This document shows, in pieces, positions 1 through 6,647 of a stretch of DNA of 21,882 bases (its first letter is position 1; each line of letters starts with the position of its first letter). The DNA is taken from NCBI GenBank assembly GCA_035689185.1, contig DASSLY010000035.1:1-21882 (forward strand), written 5' to 3'. A program made the translations under genes and the position numbers. Origin of the DNA: DASSLY01 sp035689185 (GTDB lineage: Bacteria; Actinomycetota; Actinomycetes; Actinomycetales; Dermatophilaceae). Below the pieces are notes generated by a model. The model worked only from the letters and a program-made list of their open reading frames with translations, had not been told where the DNA came from and did not search any database.

Positions 1-120
1 GAGATCCGCCGCCTCCTCAAGCGTTACCTCGCCCGTCAGATCCACCGCGCACTGACTGCCGCGAGCAGGGCCGAGAACGCCGCATCGAACATAGTCGCCA
101 GTACACCGCTGTCGGCTTGA
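1..120 (+). pseudogene. Possible C-terminal tail of an IS110-type transposase, cut by window edge
   Basis: Frame 1 is open from the first base to a TGA at 118-120 and reads EIRRLLKRYLARQIHRAL followed by an Ala/Ser-rich end. This resembles the basic C-terminal helix (E-I-x-R-C-L-K-R-Y-x-A-R) that I recall from actinobacterial IS110-family transposases. The catalytic domains would lie outside the window, so intactness cannot be judged. It fits the other transposase fragments within the next 1.8 kb. The match rests on one short helix, so the family assignment is weak. Confidence 0.35.
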
Positions 121-213
121 CGAACATAGAAGGGTCGCTACAAGAAACCTGCCACGCCTCATTGCGTGCTCCATCCCCTGCTGAGGTCCCCCCTGTAAGA
201 CCCGATGTGTCGC

Positions 214-259
214 TCGCCAGGGTGATGGGACCACCGTTTCGCCAATGTGATGGGACCAC
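214..259. repeat. Two direct 21-bp repeats at an IS21-type end
   Basis: TCGCCA-NN-GTGATGGGACCAC occurs at 214-234 (NN = GG) and at 239-259 (NN = AT), with starts 25 bp apart. Repeated binding sites of this kind near the tip are typical of IS21-family elements, where the IstA transposase binds. They lie just beyond the stop codon of istB, the expected place for the right end. Confidence 0.65.
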
Positions 260-269
260 TTCGGGGTCA

Positions 270-974
270 TCAGCGTCGGCGTGGTGATGATGGTCGGGTT
301 GGGGGTTGGGGGTCAAGTGTGTCGCCGTCGGCCGGGCTGATCGTTGGTTTCTGCCGTTGCCGGTAGGACTCGCCGTCGAGGACGAGTTCGTGGGCGGCGG
401 ACTGGAGCCGGTCGATCGCGGACTGTGCGAGCAGCGGGTCGGCCATCAGGGCCAGCCACTCGATCGGTTCGCGGTTGGAGGTCACGACCGTGGCGGCGCA
501 GCGGTGTCGTTCCACGATCAGCTCGTAGACGTCTGCGGTGTCCAGGGCGTCGAGGTTCTGCAGCGCAAAGTCGTCGACGATGAGTAGGTCGACACGTAGG
601 AGCTTGCGCATCTCGGTGTCGTGGCTGTTGTCCAGCCGGCTGGCGCGGAGGCGTTTGAGGAGCCGGTCGCAGCGCTCGAAGTGGACGCTGTAGCGGCGCC
701 GGACAGCGGCGTGGCCCAGGGCGGTGGCCAGGAACGTCTTGCCGACCCCGACCGGGCCCATGATGACGGCGTTGTGGCCGCCGTCGATGAACCGCAGCGA
801 GCACAGCTCGTGCCAGACGGCGTGGTCGTAGTGGACCTTTGCGGTGTCATCCCACCGGTCCAGCGTCATGGTGGGATCCAGGCCGGCGGACCGCGATCGT
901 CGGTCGGCGCTGGTGGCTTCCCGGCGGCTGACCTCATCGGCCAGGACCAGCTCGAGGAACTCGGCGTGGCCCAT
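270..974 (-). pseudogene. istB: IstB-like AAA+ transposition helper, N-terminally truncated
   Basis: IstB is the ATPase that works with the IstA transposase of IS21 elements, in target selection and transposase activation. The 234-residue frame has a Walker A GPVGVGKT near residue 73, a Walker B VDLLIVDDFA near residue 128 and the conserved segment ADEVSRRE near the N-terminus. Family members carry some 30 further N-terminal residues before the HAEFL segment. Here the frame upstream of the ATG at 974 runs only six codons to a TGA, so the N-terminus is lost. No istA is present. The coding potential is largely intact, but the helper has no partner here and probably lacks its N-terminal interaction region. 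Confidence 0.75.
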
Positions 975-978
975 CTGT

Positions 979-1326
979 GCGGTCCTGACTCAACTGACCG
1001 CTGCACCAAACTCTCTGCGCGTCCGAGCGCTCGCCGCGGCCGTTGCCTCCCTTGCCGTCCTCGCCGGCTTGGCCGGGTGGCGTGCCCTAACCGCAGGCCC
1101 GGAGACCCTGCGAGGAACGGTTGCACTCGTCAACGCCAACGGATCGAAGATCTGCATCACCCCCGACTCTGTCGGTGACCAGTGGTGTGGAGGGCTCGCC
1201 ACCTCCGGCGGCGAGCTTCCGACCGTTGGCCAGAAAGTCACCCTGCTGATCAACACCGTCGACGCCGAGCCGGACGGCAGCCTTACAATCGGCACGCTTG
1301 TCCCCGGCGGGTTCAACGTGAAGTAA
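979..1326 (+). pseudogene. Exported/anchored hypothetical protein that has lost its start at the IS junction
   Basis: From about 979 the plus frame encodes a short polar stretch, a hydrophobic helix rich in Ala, Leu and Val (roughly codons 14-35), then a small domain beginning TLRGTVALVNANGSKICI with a second Cys in DQWCGG, ending in VPGGFNVK at a TAA (1324-1326). No function is recognised; a signal anchor plus a small extracytoplasmic beta-rich domain with a possible disulphide is what can be seen. No in-frame ATG or GTG exists after the istB junction. The only upstream start, ATG 844, lies in the antisense of istB and would add about 45 Arg/Ser-rich junk residues. I therefore call a 5'-truncated gene, though expression as a chimera cannot be excluded. 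Confidence 0.55.
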
Positions 1327-1374
1327 CCCCTGCGCGCGCAGCACCGCGTTCCGTTCAGGACGGGCCCCTGGGCC

Positions 1375-1406
1375 GGCCCGGACAGACATCCCGTCTGGCC
1401 CGGGCC
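1375..1406 (+). terminator. Strong hairpin downstream of the truncated exported-protein gene
   Basis: GGCCCGG (1375-1381) pairs with CCGGGCC (1400-1406) and CAGAC (1383-1387) with GTCTG (1393-1397) around an ATCCC loop, leaving a small A/GC internal loop. It lies 48 bp after the stop codon. There is no long U tract (GCTT follows), as is common for actinobacterial terminators. Confidence 0.55.
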
Positions 1407-1665
1407 GCTTCACGTGCACCGGCCGGTGCCTGATGACTCGTCGTCGGGCGGACGCACCTGCTGTTGTCCCGCACACGGAATCTGCGGGCGGCCAGTTAGG
1501 AGCGCCATTCAGCGAGATTACGTCCGGTGGACTCCTCAGCACGCGCGCCGTGTTCCGGGCAAAGTCGGACGTCCCGTCCTCAACGCGACATGAGCATGCG
1601 TTCCCGTCAGCGCGACGGCGTGTCAGGTCAGGGCGCGCGCTGGCCCGTTGGCTGGCGATGGCTGT

Positions 1666-1849
1666 ATCAAGCACCGCTGGGACCCACCCGACAGTTCAGC
1701 CGCCGAGGACGCCGACAGACGCGGTCAGCAACGAGTGGAAGCTCATCTTCGGAGCGAGCAACCTGCTCATGCTCTGGCGCGCGACCACCGCTCCCGAACC
1801 GACCCCGGGGGACACCGGGGGGACACATCGGCAGGAGACAGGCGGATGA
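1666..1849 (+). pseudogene. Frameshifted C-terminal remnant of an IS1182/IS5-like transposase
   Basis: Pieces in different plus-strand frames line up with the end of DDE transposases: IKHRW at 1666-1680, RQFSRRG at 1689-1709, and DAVSNEWKLIFGASNLL from 1718 in another frame. This pattern (F-x-R-R-G, then A-V-x-x-E-W-K-L-I, then N-L-L-x-L-W-R) is the usual C-terminal signature of these families. At least one frameshift separates the second and third pieces, so the gene is dead. The 260 bp between the hairpin at 1406 and this remnant show nothing recognisable. Exact family assignment is uncertain. Confidence 0.45.
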
Positions 1850-1858
1850 CAAAGAGAG

Positions 1859-1900
1859 AACCCCGCCCCCTCCTGCGCGTTCCGCAGGTCGGACGGGGTT
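1859..1900 (-). terminator. Terminator of tRNA-Ala
   Basis: On the minus strand AACCCCG pairs with CGGGGTT, enclosing a second stem CCTGCG/CGCAGG with a GAACG loop, followed by CTCTCTTT. It begins 7 bp beyond the tRNA 3' end, as expected for a rho-independent tRNA terminator. Confidence 0.75.
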
Positions 1901-1906
1901 TTCGTC

Positions 1907-1982
<76 letters not shown>

Positions 1983-2046
1983 AGTGCCGCCGAAACCTTA
2001 GCACCTTGGCGGCGGCTCACCGGGGCGCGCCGGGCTCAGGGCCGGC

Positions 2047-2898
2047 TCAGGCCCCGGCGACGCTGCGGCGCTCCAGCAGCTCGTCCAGCTCCTCGGCGTC
2101 CACCAGGTCGGCGACGTCATCGGCCATCACCGGCATCTCCTGGGTGTCCTCGAGGTCCAGGTCGTCGACGACGGTCTCGCGATGCGCCGGGCGCTCGACC
2201 TTGGCCTTCAGCGTGTACGTGGGCGGCGGCACCGGCACCGGCTGCCAGCCGATCTGTTCCGCGGTGGCGACCTCGGTGGCCTTGACCGCAGGCTCGGCCG
2301 GACGCGGGGTGCCGGTCCGGGCGTGCGTGGCGCTCACCGCGGCCGCGCGGGCGGCCGTCACCCGGGCGCGCCTGGCCCCGCGTGACCGGCGCGCGGAGGC
2401 ACGCAGCACCAGCAGGTCGAGCAGCAGCGCCCCGCCCGCGACCCCTGAGGCGTACCAGGGAAGCCGGCCGAGGTGACCCAGCACCAGCAGCGTAGGCACC
2501 GCGAGCAGGCAGGCCAGCAGCGACAGGGCGCGCAGCCGGCGGGCGGTGATGCCGTTGAGCGTCCCGATCGCCCGGAATAGCGGCGTTGGCCGCACCCCCG
2601 GTCTCCTCGCTGCGGAGCGAGGCTTTCGCGCCGGCGCAGAGCTGGCGGCGGGGGCTACGGCGACGGCACGCTTCACGACGACCTCCGGACGGGACGGGCG
2701 CGCCGGGCTGACCAGGTACGAGCGGGGCTCGGCGCCCTCGGTGGGGGTGTGACGGCGCTCCAGGACGCGCATGGCCTCGGAGAATCGGTCGACCGAGCGG
2801 GCCGTCGCCAGGTGCTCCCGGCGCCGCACCCAGTGCTGGAGCAGCGGGACAGCCCAAATCGCAATGATGGCAAGGAAGATCAGACTGCTGGGCTGCAC
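2047..2898 (-). CDS. glpR: SepX/GlpR-type divisome-associated membrane protein
   Basis: The 283-residue protein has an N-terminal membrane helix (about 5-22), a basic segment with RSVDRFSEAMRVL (35-47), a Pro/Ala-rich linker, two adjacent helices (about 121-143 and 146-166), a basic Ala-rich stretch, the conserved motif WQPVPVPPPTYTLKAK (218-233), and an acidic tail. This layout matches the actinobacterial SepX of Streptomyces and GlpR of Corynebacterium. In Corynebacterium, GlpR is the membrane receptor of the gephyrin-like Glp (MoeA homologue), which binds FtsZ. The moeA/glp gene is three genes upstream in the same operon, which supports the call. The start is GTG 2898, 30 bp after rimJ, with only a weak ribosome site, so translation may depend on operon read-through. 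Last gene of the run before tRNA-Ala. Confidence 0.8.
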   Translation of the reverse strand: MQPSSLIFLAIIAIWAVPLLQHWVRRREHLATARSVDRFSEAMRVLERRHTPTEGAEPRSYLVSPARPSRPEVVVKRAVAVAPAASSAPARKPRSAARRPGVRPTPLFRAIGTLNGITARRLRALSLLACLLAVPTLLVLGHLGRLPWYASGVAGGALLLDLLVLRASARRSRGARRARVTAARAAAVSATHARTGTPRPAEPAVKATEVATAEQIGWQPVPVPPPTYTLKAKVERPAHRETVVDDLDLEDTQEMPVMADDVADLVDAEELDELLERRSVAGA

Positions 2899-2928
2899 GG
2901 GACATGACGTTAGGCGCGAGGGCGGACC

Positions 2929-3576
2929 TTATCGTGGACCCTGCTCGGTGTGTCGCTCATGTGGCTGGTGTTGCGCGTGGTGCAAGCGGGCCACCAGCGT
3001 CTGCCCGGCCAGTTCCTCGGTGGTCAGGGCGAACGTCCGGTGGTCCCGCCAGGCCCCGTCGATGTGCAGGTAGCGCAGCCGCACGCCCTCGTCCCGGAAG
3101 GCCAGCTTCTCGACGACGCGCAGGCTGGAGGCGTTCTCGGGGCGGATGTTCACCTCCATCCGGTGCAGTCCCAGCCGGCCGAAGGCGTGGTCGGTGGCAG
3201 CGGCCAGCGCGAGCGGCGCAATCCCTTGGCCGGCAACCGATTCCGCGACCCAGTAGCCGGCCGACGCGGACCGCATGGACCCCCACGAGATGCCGAAGAG
3301 GTGCATCTGCCCGACCAGCCTGCCACCCACCTCGATGACGAACGGCTCCAGCCGCCCGGCCGAGGCCTCCCGGTCGTAGTAGCGGATCAGGGCCCGGTGC
3401 CCCAGCGGCAGTCCGCCCGGCTCCGGCGCCGTGGCCTCCCACGGGCGCAACCAGGCCGCGTTGGTATCCCGCAACGCCTCCCACTCGCGGCGGTCCCGGC
3501 GGCGGAGCGGCCGGAGCAGCAGCGTCCGCCCATCCGGGCCGCGAGCCGTCACGGTCACCGGCCAGCGGCCGTTCAC
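2929..3576 (-). CDS. rimJ: GNAT-family protein N-acetyltransferase, RimJ-like
   Basis: The 215-residue protein belongs to the RimJ/RimL branch of GCN5-related acetyltransferases, which transfer acetyl from acetyl-CoA to protein N-termini or small amines. Visible family features are LRPLRRRD near the N-terminus, the acetyl-CoA loop region GYWVAESVAGQGIAPLAL, HRMEVNIRPENASSLRVVEK (the conserved N-x-x-S motif) and GFRDEG-like ending elements. The start GTG (3576) overlaps the moaB stop as GTGA, which fixes the start and suggests translational coupling. In M. tuberculosis a rimJ homologue lies between moeA1 and the glpR-like gene, the same context apart from moaC and moaB here. The substrate is unknown; a link to cell division is only contextual. 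Confidence 0.85.
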   Translation of the reverse strand: MNGRWPVTVTARGPDGRTLLLRPLRRRDRREWEALRDTNAAWLRPWEATAPEPGGLPLGHRALIRYYDREASAGRLEPFVIEVGGRLVGQMHLFGISWGSMRSASAGYWVAESVAGQGIAPLALAAATDHAFGRLGLHRMEVNIRPENASSLRVVEKLAFRDEGVRLRYLHIDGAWRDHRTFALTTEELAGQTLVARLHHAQHQPHERHTEQGPR

Positions 3577-4049
3577 GTGTGGTCGCCGCCCGCGACCTGC
3601 GAGATGGCGTGCGCCACGACGGGCTCCAGAACGGCGAGCGCGTCCCGGACCCCGCCTGTCGACCCCGGCAGGTTGACGACCAGGGTGCGGCCGGCCACGG
3701 CCGCCAGGCCGCGCGACAGCATGGCCGTCGGCACCCCGGCGGCCACCCCAGCGGCCCGGATCGCCTCGGCGATCCCTGGCACCAGTCGGTCGGCCACCGC
3801 CGCCGTCGCCTCGGCGGTCCCGTCGGTGGGCGTCAGCCCCGTGCCCCCCGTGGTCAGCACCAAGGAGAACCCCTCGGCCACGGCAGCCTGCAACGCCGCC
3901 AGCACCGCCGGGCCGTCGGGCACGACCACGGGCTCGCCGACCTCGAAGCCCCACGCCCGCAGGGCGTCCACGACCACCGGACCGGACCGGTCGGCATACG
4001 CCCCGGCCGCCGCGCGGGTCGAGCAGGTGACCACAAGCGCCCGCCTCAC
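3573..4049 (-). CDS. moaB: MoaB/MogA-type molybdopterin adenylyltransferase
   Basis: The 158-residue protein is a single MoCF-binding domain that binds molybdopterin and, in the MogA branch, adenylates it before metal insertion. Motifs are D20 in YADRSGP, TTGGTG (66-71) with the downstream Asp of TPTD (D76), SRGLAAVAG and LPGSTGGVRDAL (127-138). The length is typical for stand-alone MoaB/MogA. The GTG start at 4049 overlaps the moaC stop (GTGA), and the stop overlaps the rimJ start in the same way. It acts with MoaC and MoeA encoded directly upstream. MoaB and MogA subfamilies are hard to separate by eye. Confidence 0.88.
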   Translation of the reverse strand: MRRALVVTCSTRAAAGAYADRSGPVVVDALRAWGFEVGEPVVVPDGPAVLAALQAAVAEGFSLVLTTGGTGLTPTDGTAEATAAVADRLVPGIAEAIRAAGVAAGVPTAMLSRGLAAVAGRTLVVNLPGSTGGVRDALAVLEPVVAHAISQVAGGDHT

Positions 4050-4519
4050 GCCTGCCTCCAGTCCCCGGAGCGACCGCCGGACTTGGCGGTCACCCGGACG
4101 TCGGTGATCCGGGCGTGCCGATCGACCGCCTTGACCATGTCGATCAGGGCGAGCGCCGCCACGCTGACCACGGTCAGCGCCTCCATCTCTACCCCGGTGC
4201 GGTCCGCGGTGCGGACCGTGGCGGCGATCCGCACGCCCTCGTCCACCACCTGCAGGTCGACCTCGACCCCGTGGATGCCGACCGGGTGGCACAACGGGAC
4301 GAGGTCCGGAGTGCGCTTCGCGGCCTGGATGCCGGCGATCCGGGCGACGGCGAGGGCGTCGCCCTTGGGCACGTTGCCGCCGCGCAGGGCGGCCACGGCG
4401 TCGGCCGACAGCAGCACCACCCCGGCGGCGCTCGCCGCCCGGGCGGTCACCGGCTTCGCCGACACGTCCACCATGTGCGCCGACCCGTCGGCACGCACGT
4501 GGGTCAGCCGGTCGTTCAT
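4046..4519 (-). CDS. moaC: Cyclic pyranopterin monophosphate synthase MoaC
   Basis: MoaC converts the MoaA product (3',8-cyclo-7,8-dihydro-GTP) to cyclic pyranopterin monophosphate, the first stable molybdenum-cofactor intermediate. The 157-residue sequence has all family hallmarks: HMVDVS (15-20), PKGD (51-54), QAAKRTPDLVPLCHP (65-79), GVEMEAL (109-115), DMVKAVDR (127-134) and KSGG (147-150 region). The catalytic candidates Lys52, His78, Glu111, Glu113, Asp127 and Lys130 correspond to the residues known from E. coli. The ATG start overlaps the moeA stop as ATGA. moaA, moaD and moaE are not in the window and must lie elsewhere if the pathway is complete. Confidence 0.96.
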   Translation of the reverse strand: MNDRLTHVRADGSAHMVDVSAKPVTARAASAAGVVLLSADAVAALRGGNVPKGDALAVARIAGIQAAKRTPDLVPLCHPVGIHGVEVDLQVVDEGVRIAATVRTADRTGVEMEALTVVSVAALALIDMVKAVDRHARITDVRVTAKSGGRSGDWRQA

Positions 4520-5724
4520 GACTCCATGATCGGCTCGAGCAGGTGGCAGCGCAGCGTGTCACCCGCGCGCACCTCGGTCACCTCGACCGGCACCACCGCG
4601 AGGGCGTTGGCCAGGGCCAGGCCGCCGAGGATGTGCGAGCCCTGCCCGCCGGCCAGGGCCACGGCCAGCCCGGCACCAGCCCGGTGGACCACCACGCGGG
4701 CGAACTGGGTCTTTCCGGCCGGGGCCGCCCAGCCGTGCGTCGCGACGGCTTCGACCAGGGGCTGCTCGTGCACCGGGCGCCCGGCCATGGCGCGCAGCGC
4801 GGGTGCCACGAACACCTCGAACGACACCAGCGCGCTCACCGGGTTGCCCGGCAGGGTGAACACCGGCCGCTGCTGCACGGTGCCGAAGCCCTGCGGCATC
4901 CCCGGCTGCATGGCCACCTTGTCGAACTGCATGGTCCCGTGCCGGGAGAGCACCTCCTTGACCGTGTCGTAGGCCCCGGCGCTCACCCCGCCGGTCGTGA
5001 TCACCGCGTCGGCCCGCATCAGCTGCCGGTCGAGGGCGTCCAGGAACGAGCGCGCGTCGTCGCGAATGCCCCCGACCCGGAACGCGACCGCGCCCAGCGC
5101 CGAGAGCGCCGCCGCCAGCATCAGCCCGTTGCTGTCCACGACCTGCCCGAACCCGGGCCGGCGACCCGGCTCGACGAGCTCGTCACCTGTGGACAGGACC
5201 ACGACCCTGGGGCGCGGCGTGACCCGGACCCGGCCGACGCCCGCGGCCGCCAGCAGCGCGAGCTGCCGCGGGCCGAGCCGGACCCCGTCGGCGAGCAGCA
5301 GGTCCCCGGCCCGGACGTCGGTGGCCGCCTCCCGCACGTGCTGGCCTACCACCACCGAGCGGTCGACCCGTACCCTGGCGATTCCGCCGTCGGTCAGCTC
5401 GACCGGCACCACGGCGTCCGCCCCGCGCGGCAACGGGGCTCCGGTCATGATCCGCATCGTCTGCCCTGGCGCCAGCGACAGCGCCGAGGTGTTCCCCGCC
5501 GCGACGTCGCCCGCCACCGGCAGGACCACGGGGACCTCGCGCACCGAGTCCGCGCGCACGGCATACCCGTCCATTGCCGAGTTGGTGAAGCCGGGCAGGT
5601 CGACCTCGCTGCGGACCGGCTCGACCAGGACGCACCCCTGGGCGTCCAGCAACGACAAGTCGATCGGCGCCAACCGCGCCACCGTCGCCAGGATGCGCGA
5701 GAGGTGCTGCTCGACCCCGATCAC
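4516..5724 (-). CDS. moeA: MoeA molybdopterin molybdotransferase / gephyrin-like protein (Glp)
   Basis: MoeA inserts molybdate into adenylated molybdopterin. The 402-residue protein shows PGFTNSAMDGYA (44-55), RIMTGAPLPRGADAVV (91-106), STGDELV (178-184), DSNG (197-200), TTGGVSAGAYD (243-253), QPGMPQGFG (273-281) and LPGNPVSALVSFE (291-303), so domains I-IV are complete. The GTG start overlaps the galU stop (GTGA). In Corynebacterium the orthologue downstream of galU is Glp, a gephyrin-like protein that binds FtsZ and the membrane protein GlpR. A glpR-like gene lies at the end of this operon. Because moaC and moaB are also in this operon, the protein may serve both cofactor synthesis and division; that double role is inference. 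Confidence 0.93.
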   Translation of the reverse strand: MIGVEQHLSRILATVARLAPIDLSLLDAQGCVLVEPVRSEVDLPGFTNSAMDGYAVRADSVREVPVVLPVAGDVAAGNTSALSLAPGQTMRIMTGAPLPRGADAVVPVELTDGGIARVRVDRSVVVGQHVREAATDVRAGDLLLADGVRLGPRQLALLAAAGVGRVRVTPRPRVVVLSTGDELVEPGRRPGFGQVVDSNGLMLAAALSALGAVAFRVGGIRDDARSFLDALDRQLMRADAVITTGGVSAGAYDTVKEVLSRHGTMQFDKVAMQPGMPQGFGTVQQRPVFTLPGNPVSALVSFEVFVAPALRAMAGRPVHEQPLVEAVATHGWAAPAGKTQFARVVVHRAGAGLAVALAGGQGSHILGGLALANALAVVPVEVTEVRAGDTLRCHLLEPIMES

Positions 5725-6635
5725 GCGCGGGCGGACTCCGCGACGAACTCCCCCAGCCAGGCCTGGAAGTCCGGCCCCAGCTCGCGGTGGCCCACGGCCA
5801 GCCGCACCACGGCCTTGAGGTAGTCCAACCGGTCACCCGTGTCGTAGCGCCGCCCGCGGAAGATCACGCCGTGCACCCCGCCACCGGTGGTCTGCGCGGC
5901 GGCGCGCTCCTGCAACGCGTCGGTGAGCTGGATCTCACCGCCGCGCCCGGGCTGGGTGTTGGCCAGCGTGGTGAAGATCGAGGGGTCCAGCAGGTAGCGG
6001 CCGATGACGGCCAGGTTGCTGGGGGCCGAGCCAGGGTCGGGCTTCTCCACCAGCCCGGTGACGCGGACCACGTCGCCGGCGTCGGCCACCGGCTCCACGG
6101 CCGCGCAGCCGTAGAGGTTGATCTGGGACGGAGGAACCTCCATGAGGGCCACCACGCTGCCGCCGACCTGCTCGCGGACCTCGATCATCTGCTCCAGCAG
6201 GTGGTCCCGTTCGTCGATCAGGTCGTCGCCGAGGAGGACCGCGAACGGGTCGTCGCCGACGTGGTCGGCCGCGCAGAGGACCGCGTGGCCCAGGCCGAGC
6301 GGCTCGCCCTGGCGGACGTAGTGCACGTTTCCGAGGCCGGTTGACTTGCGGACCCGCTTGAGCCGCAGGTCGTCCCCCTTGGCCTGCAGCGCGCGCTCCA
6401 GCTCCCAGTGCCGGTCGAAGTGGTCCTCCAGGGCAGTCTTGTTGCGCCCGGTGATCATCAGCACGTTGCGCAGCCCGGCGCGGGTGGCCTCCTCGACGAC
6501 GTACTGGATCGCCGGCTTGTCCACGACCGGCAGCATCTCCTTCGGCGTCGCCTTGGTCGCCGGCAGGAACCTGGTGCCGAGTCCGGCGGCCGGAATCACG
6601 GCCTTGGTCACCCGGCGCCGCTGGGGCTCAGTCAT
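5721..6635 (-). CDS. galU: UTP-glucose-1-phosphate uridylyltransferase GalU
   Basis: GalU makes UDP-glucose from UTP and glucose-1-phosphate for cell-wall glycans, trehalose, glycogen-like polymers and exopolysaccharide. The 304-residue protein has the nucleotide-binding start KAVIPAAGLGTRFLPATKAT (11-30) followed by PKEMLPVVDKPAIQYVVEEA, then GQ/EPLGLGHAVLCA, VLLGDDLI, VEKPDP and GRRYDTGDRLDYLKA, all characteristic. The length is normal. The ATG lies 9 bp after the GGDEF stop and lacks a Shine-Dalgarno sequence. Instead TAGTCT sits exactly 6 nt before the ATG, so a leaderless transcript from an internal promoter is plausible in addition to read-through. The stop overlaps moeA. Confidence 0.97.
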   Translation of the reverse strand: MTEPQRRRVTKAVIPAAGLGTRFLPATKATPKEMLPVVDKPAIQYVVEEATRAGLRNVLMITGRNKTALEDHFDRHWELERALQAKGDDLRLKRVRKSTGLGNVHYVRQGEPLGLGHAVLCAADHVGDDPFAVLLGDDLIDERDHLLEQMIEVREQVGGSVVALMEVPPSQINLYGCAAVEPVADAGDVVRVTGLVEKPDPGSAPSNLAVIGRYLLDPSIFTTLANTQPGRGGEIQLTDALQERAAAQTTGGGVHGVIFRGRRYDTGDRLDYLKAVVRLAVGHRELGPDFQAWLGEFVAESARA

Positions 6636-6641
6636 GCGCGC

Positions 6642-6647
6642 AGACTA
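6642..6647 (-). promoter_or_regulatory. Candidate -10 box for leaderless galU transcription
   Basis: TAGTCT lies 6 nt before the galU ATG on the minus strand and includes the TAG stop of the upstream GGDEF gene. No ribosome site precedes the ATG. The same hexamer and spacing precede the penicillin-acylase gene and the mtnP gene. No TTGACA-like -35 is evident, which is common in actinomycetes. Confidence 0.45.

Larger units (their letters stand above)
194..978 (-). mobile_element. Remnant of an IS21-family insertion sequence (right end plus truncated istB)
   Basis: The segment holds an istB-like gene with its 3' side facing the window start, followed by a non-coding end carrying two copies of a 21-bp repeat. 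A plausible tip begins TGTAAGACCCG at 194; IS21-family elements end in TG and carry multiple internal transposase-binding repeats. The partner istA and the left end are missing, because istB homology stops at about 978 and an unrelated gene begins. The copy is therefore a 5'-deleted, presumably immobile relic. The tip at 194 is inferred from the TG rule and not from a target duplication. Confidence 0.6.

Noticed and set aside
17..316. 99-codon minus-strand frame at the left edge
   Set aside because: It runs through the IS21 repeats and tip and shows no protein family signal.
1804..1826. Imperfect GGGGGACAC doublet near the tRNA-Ala terminator
   Set aside because: It is too short and GC-rich to be called an attachment site or repeat without a second distant copy.
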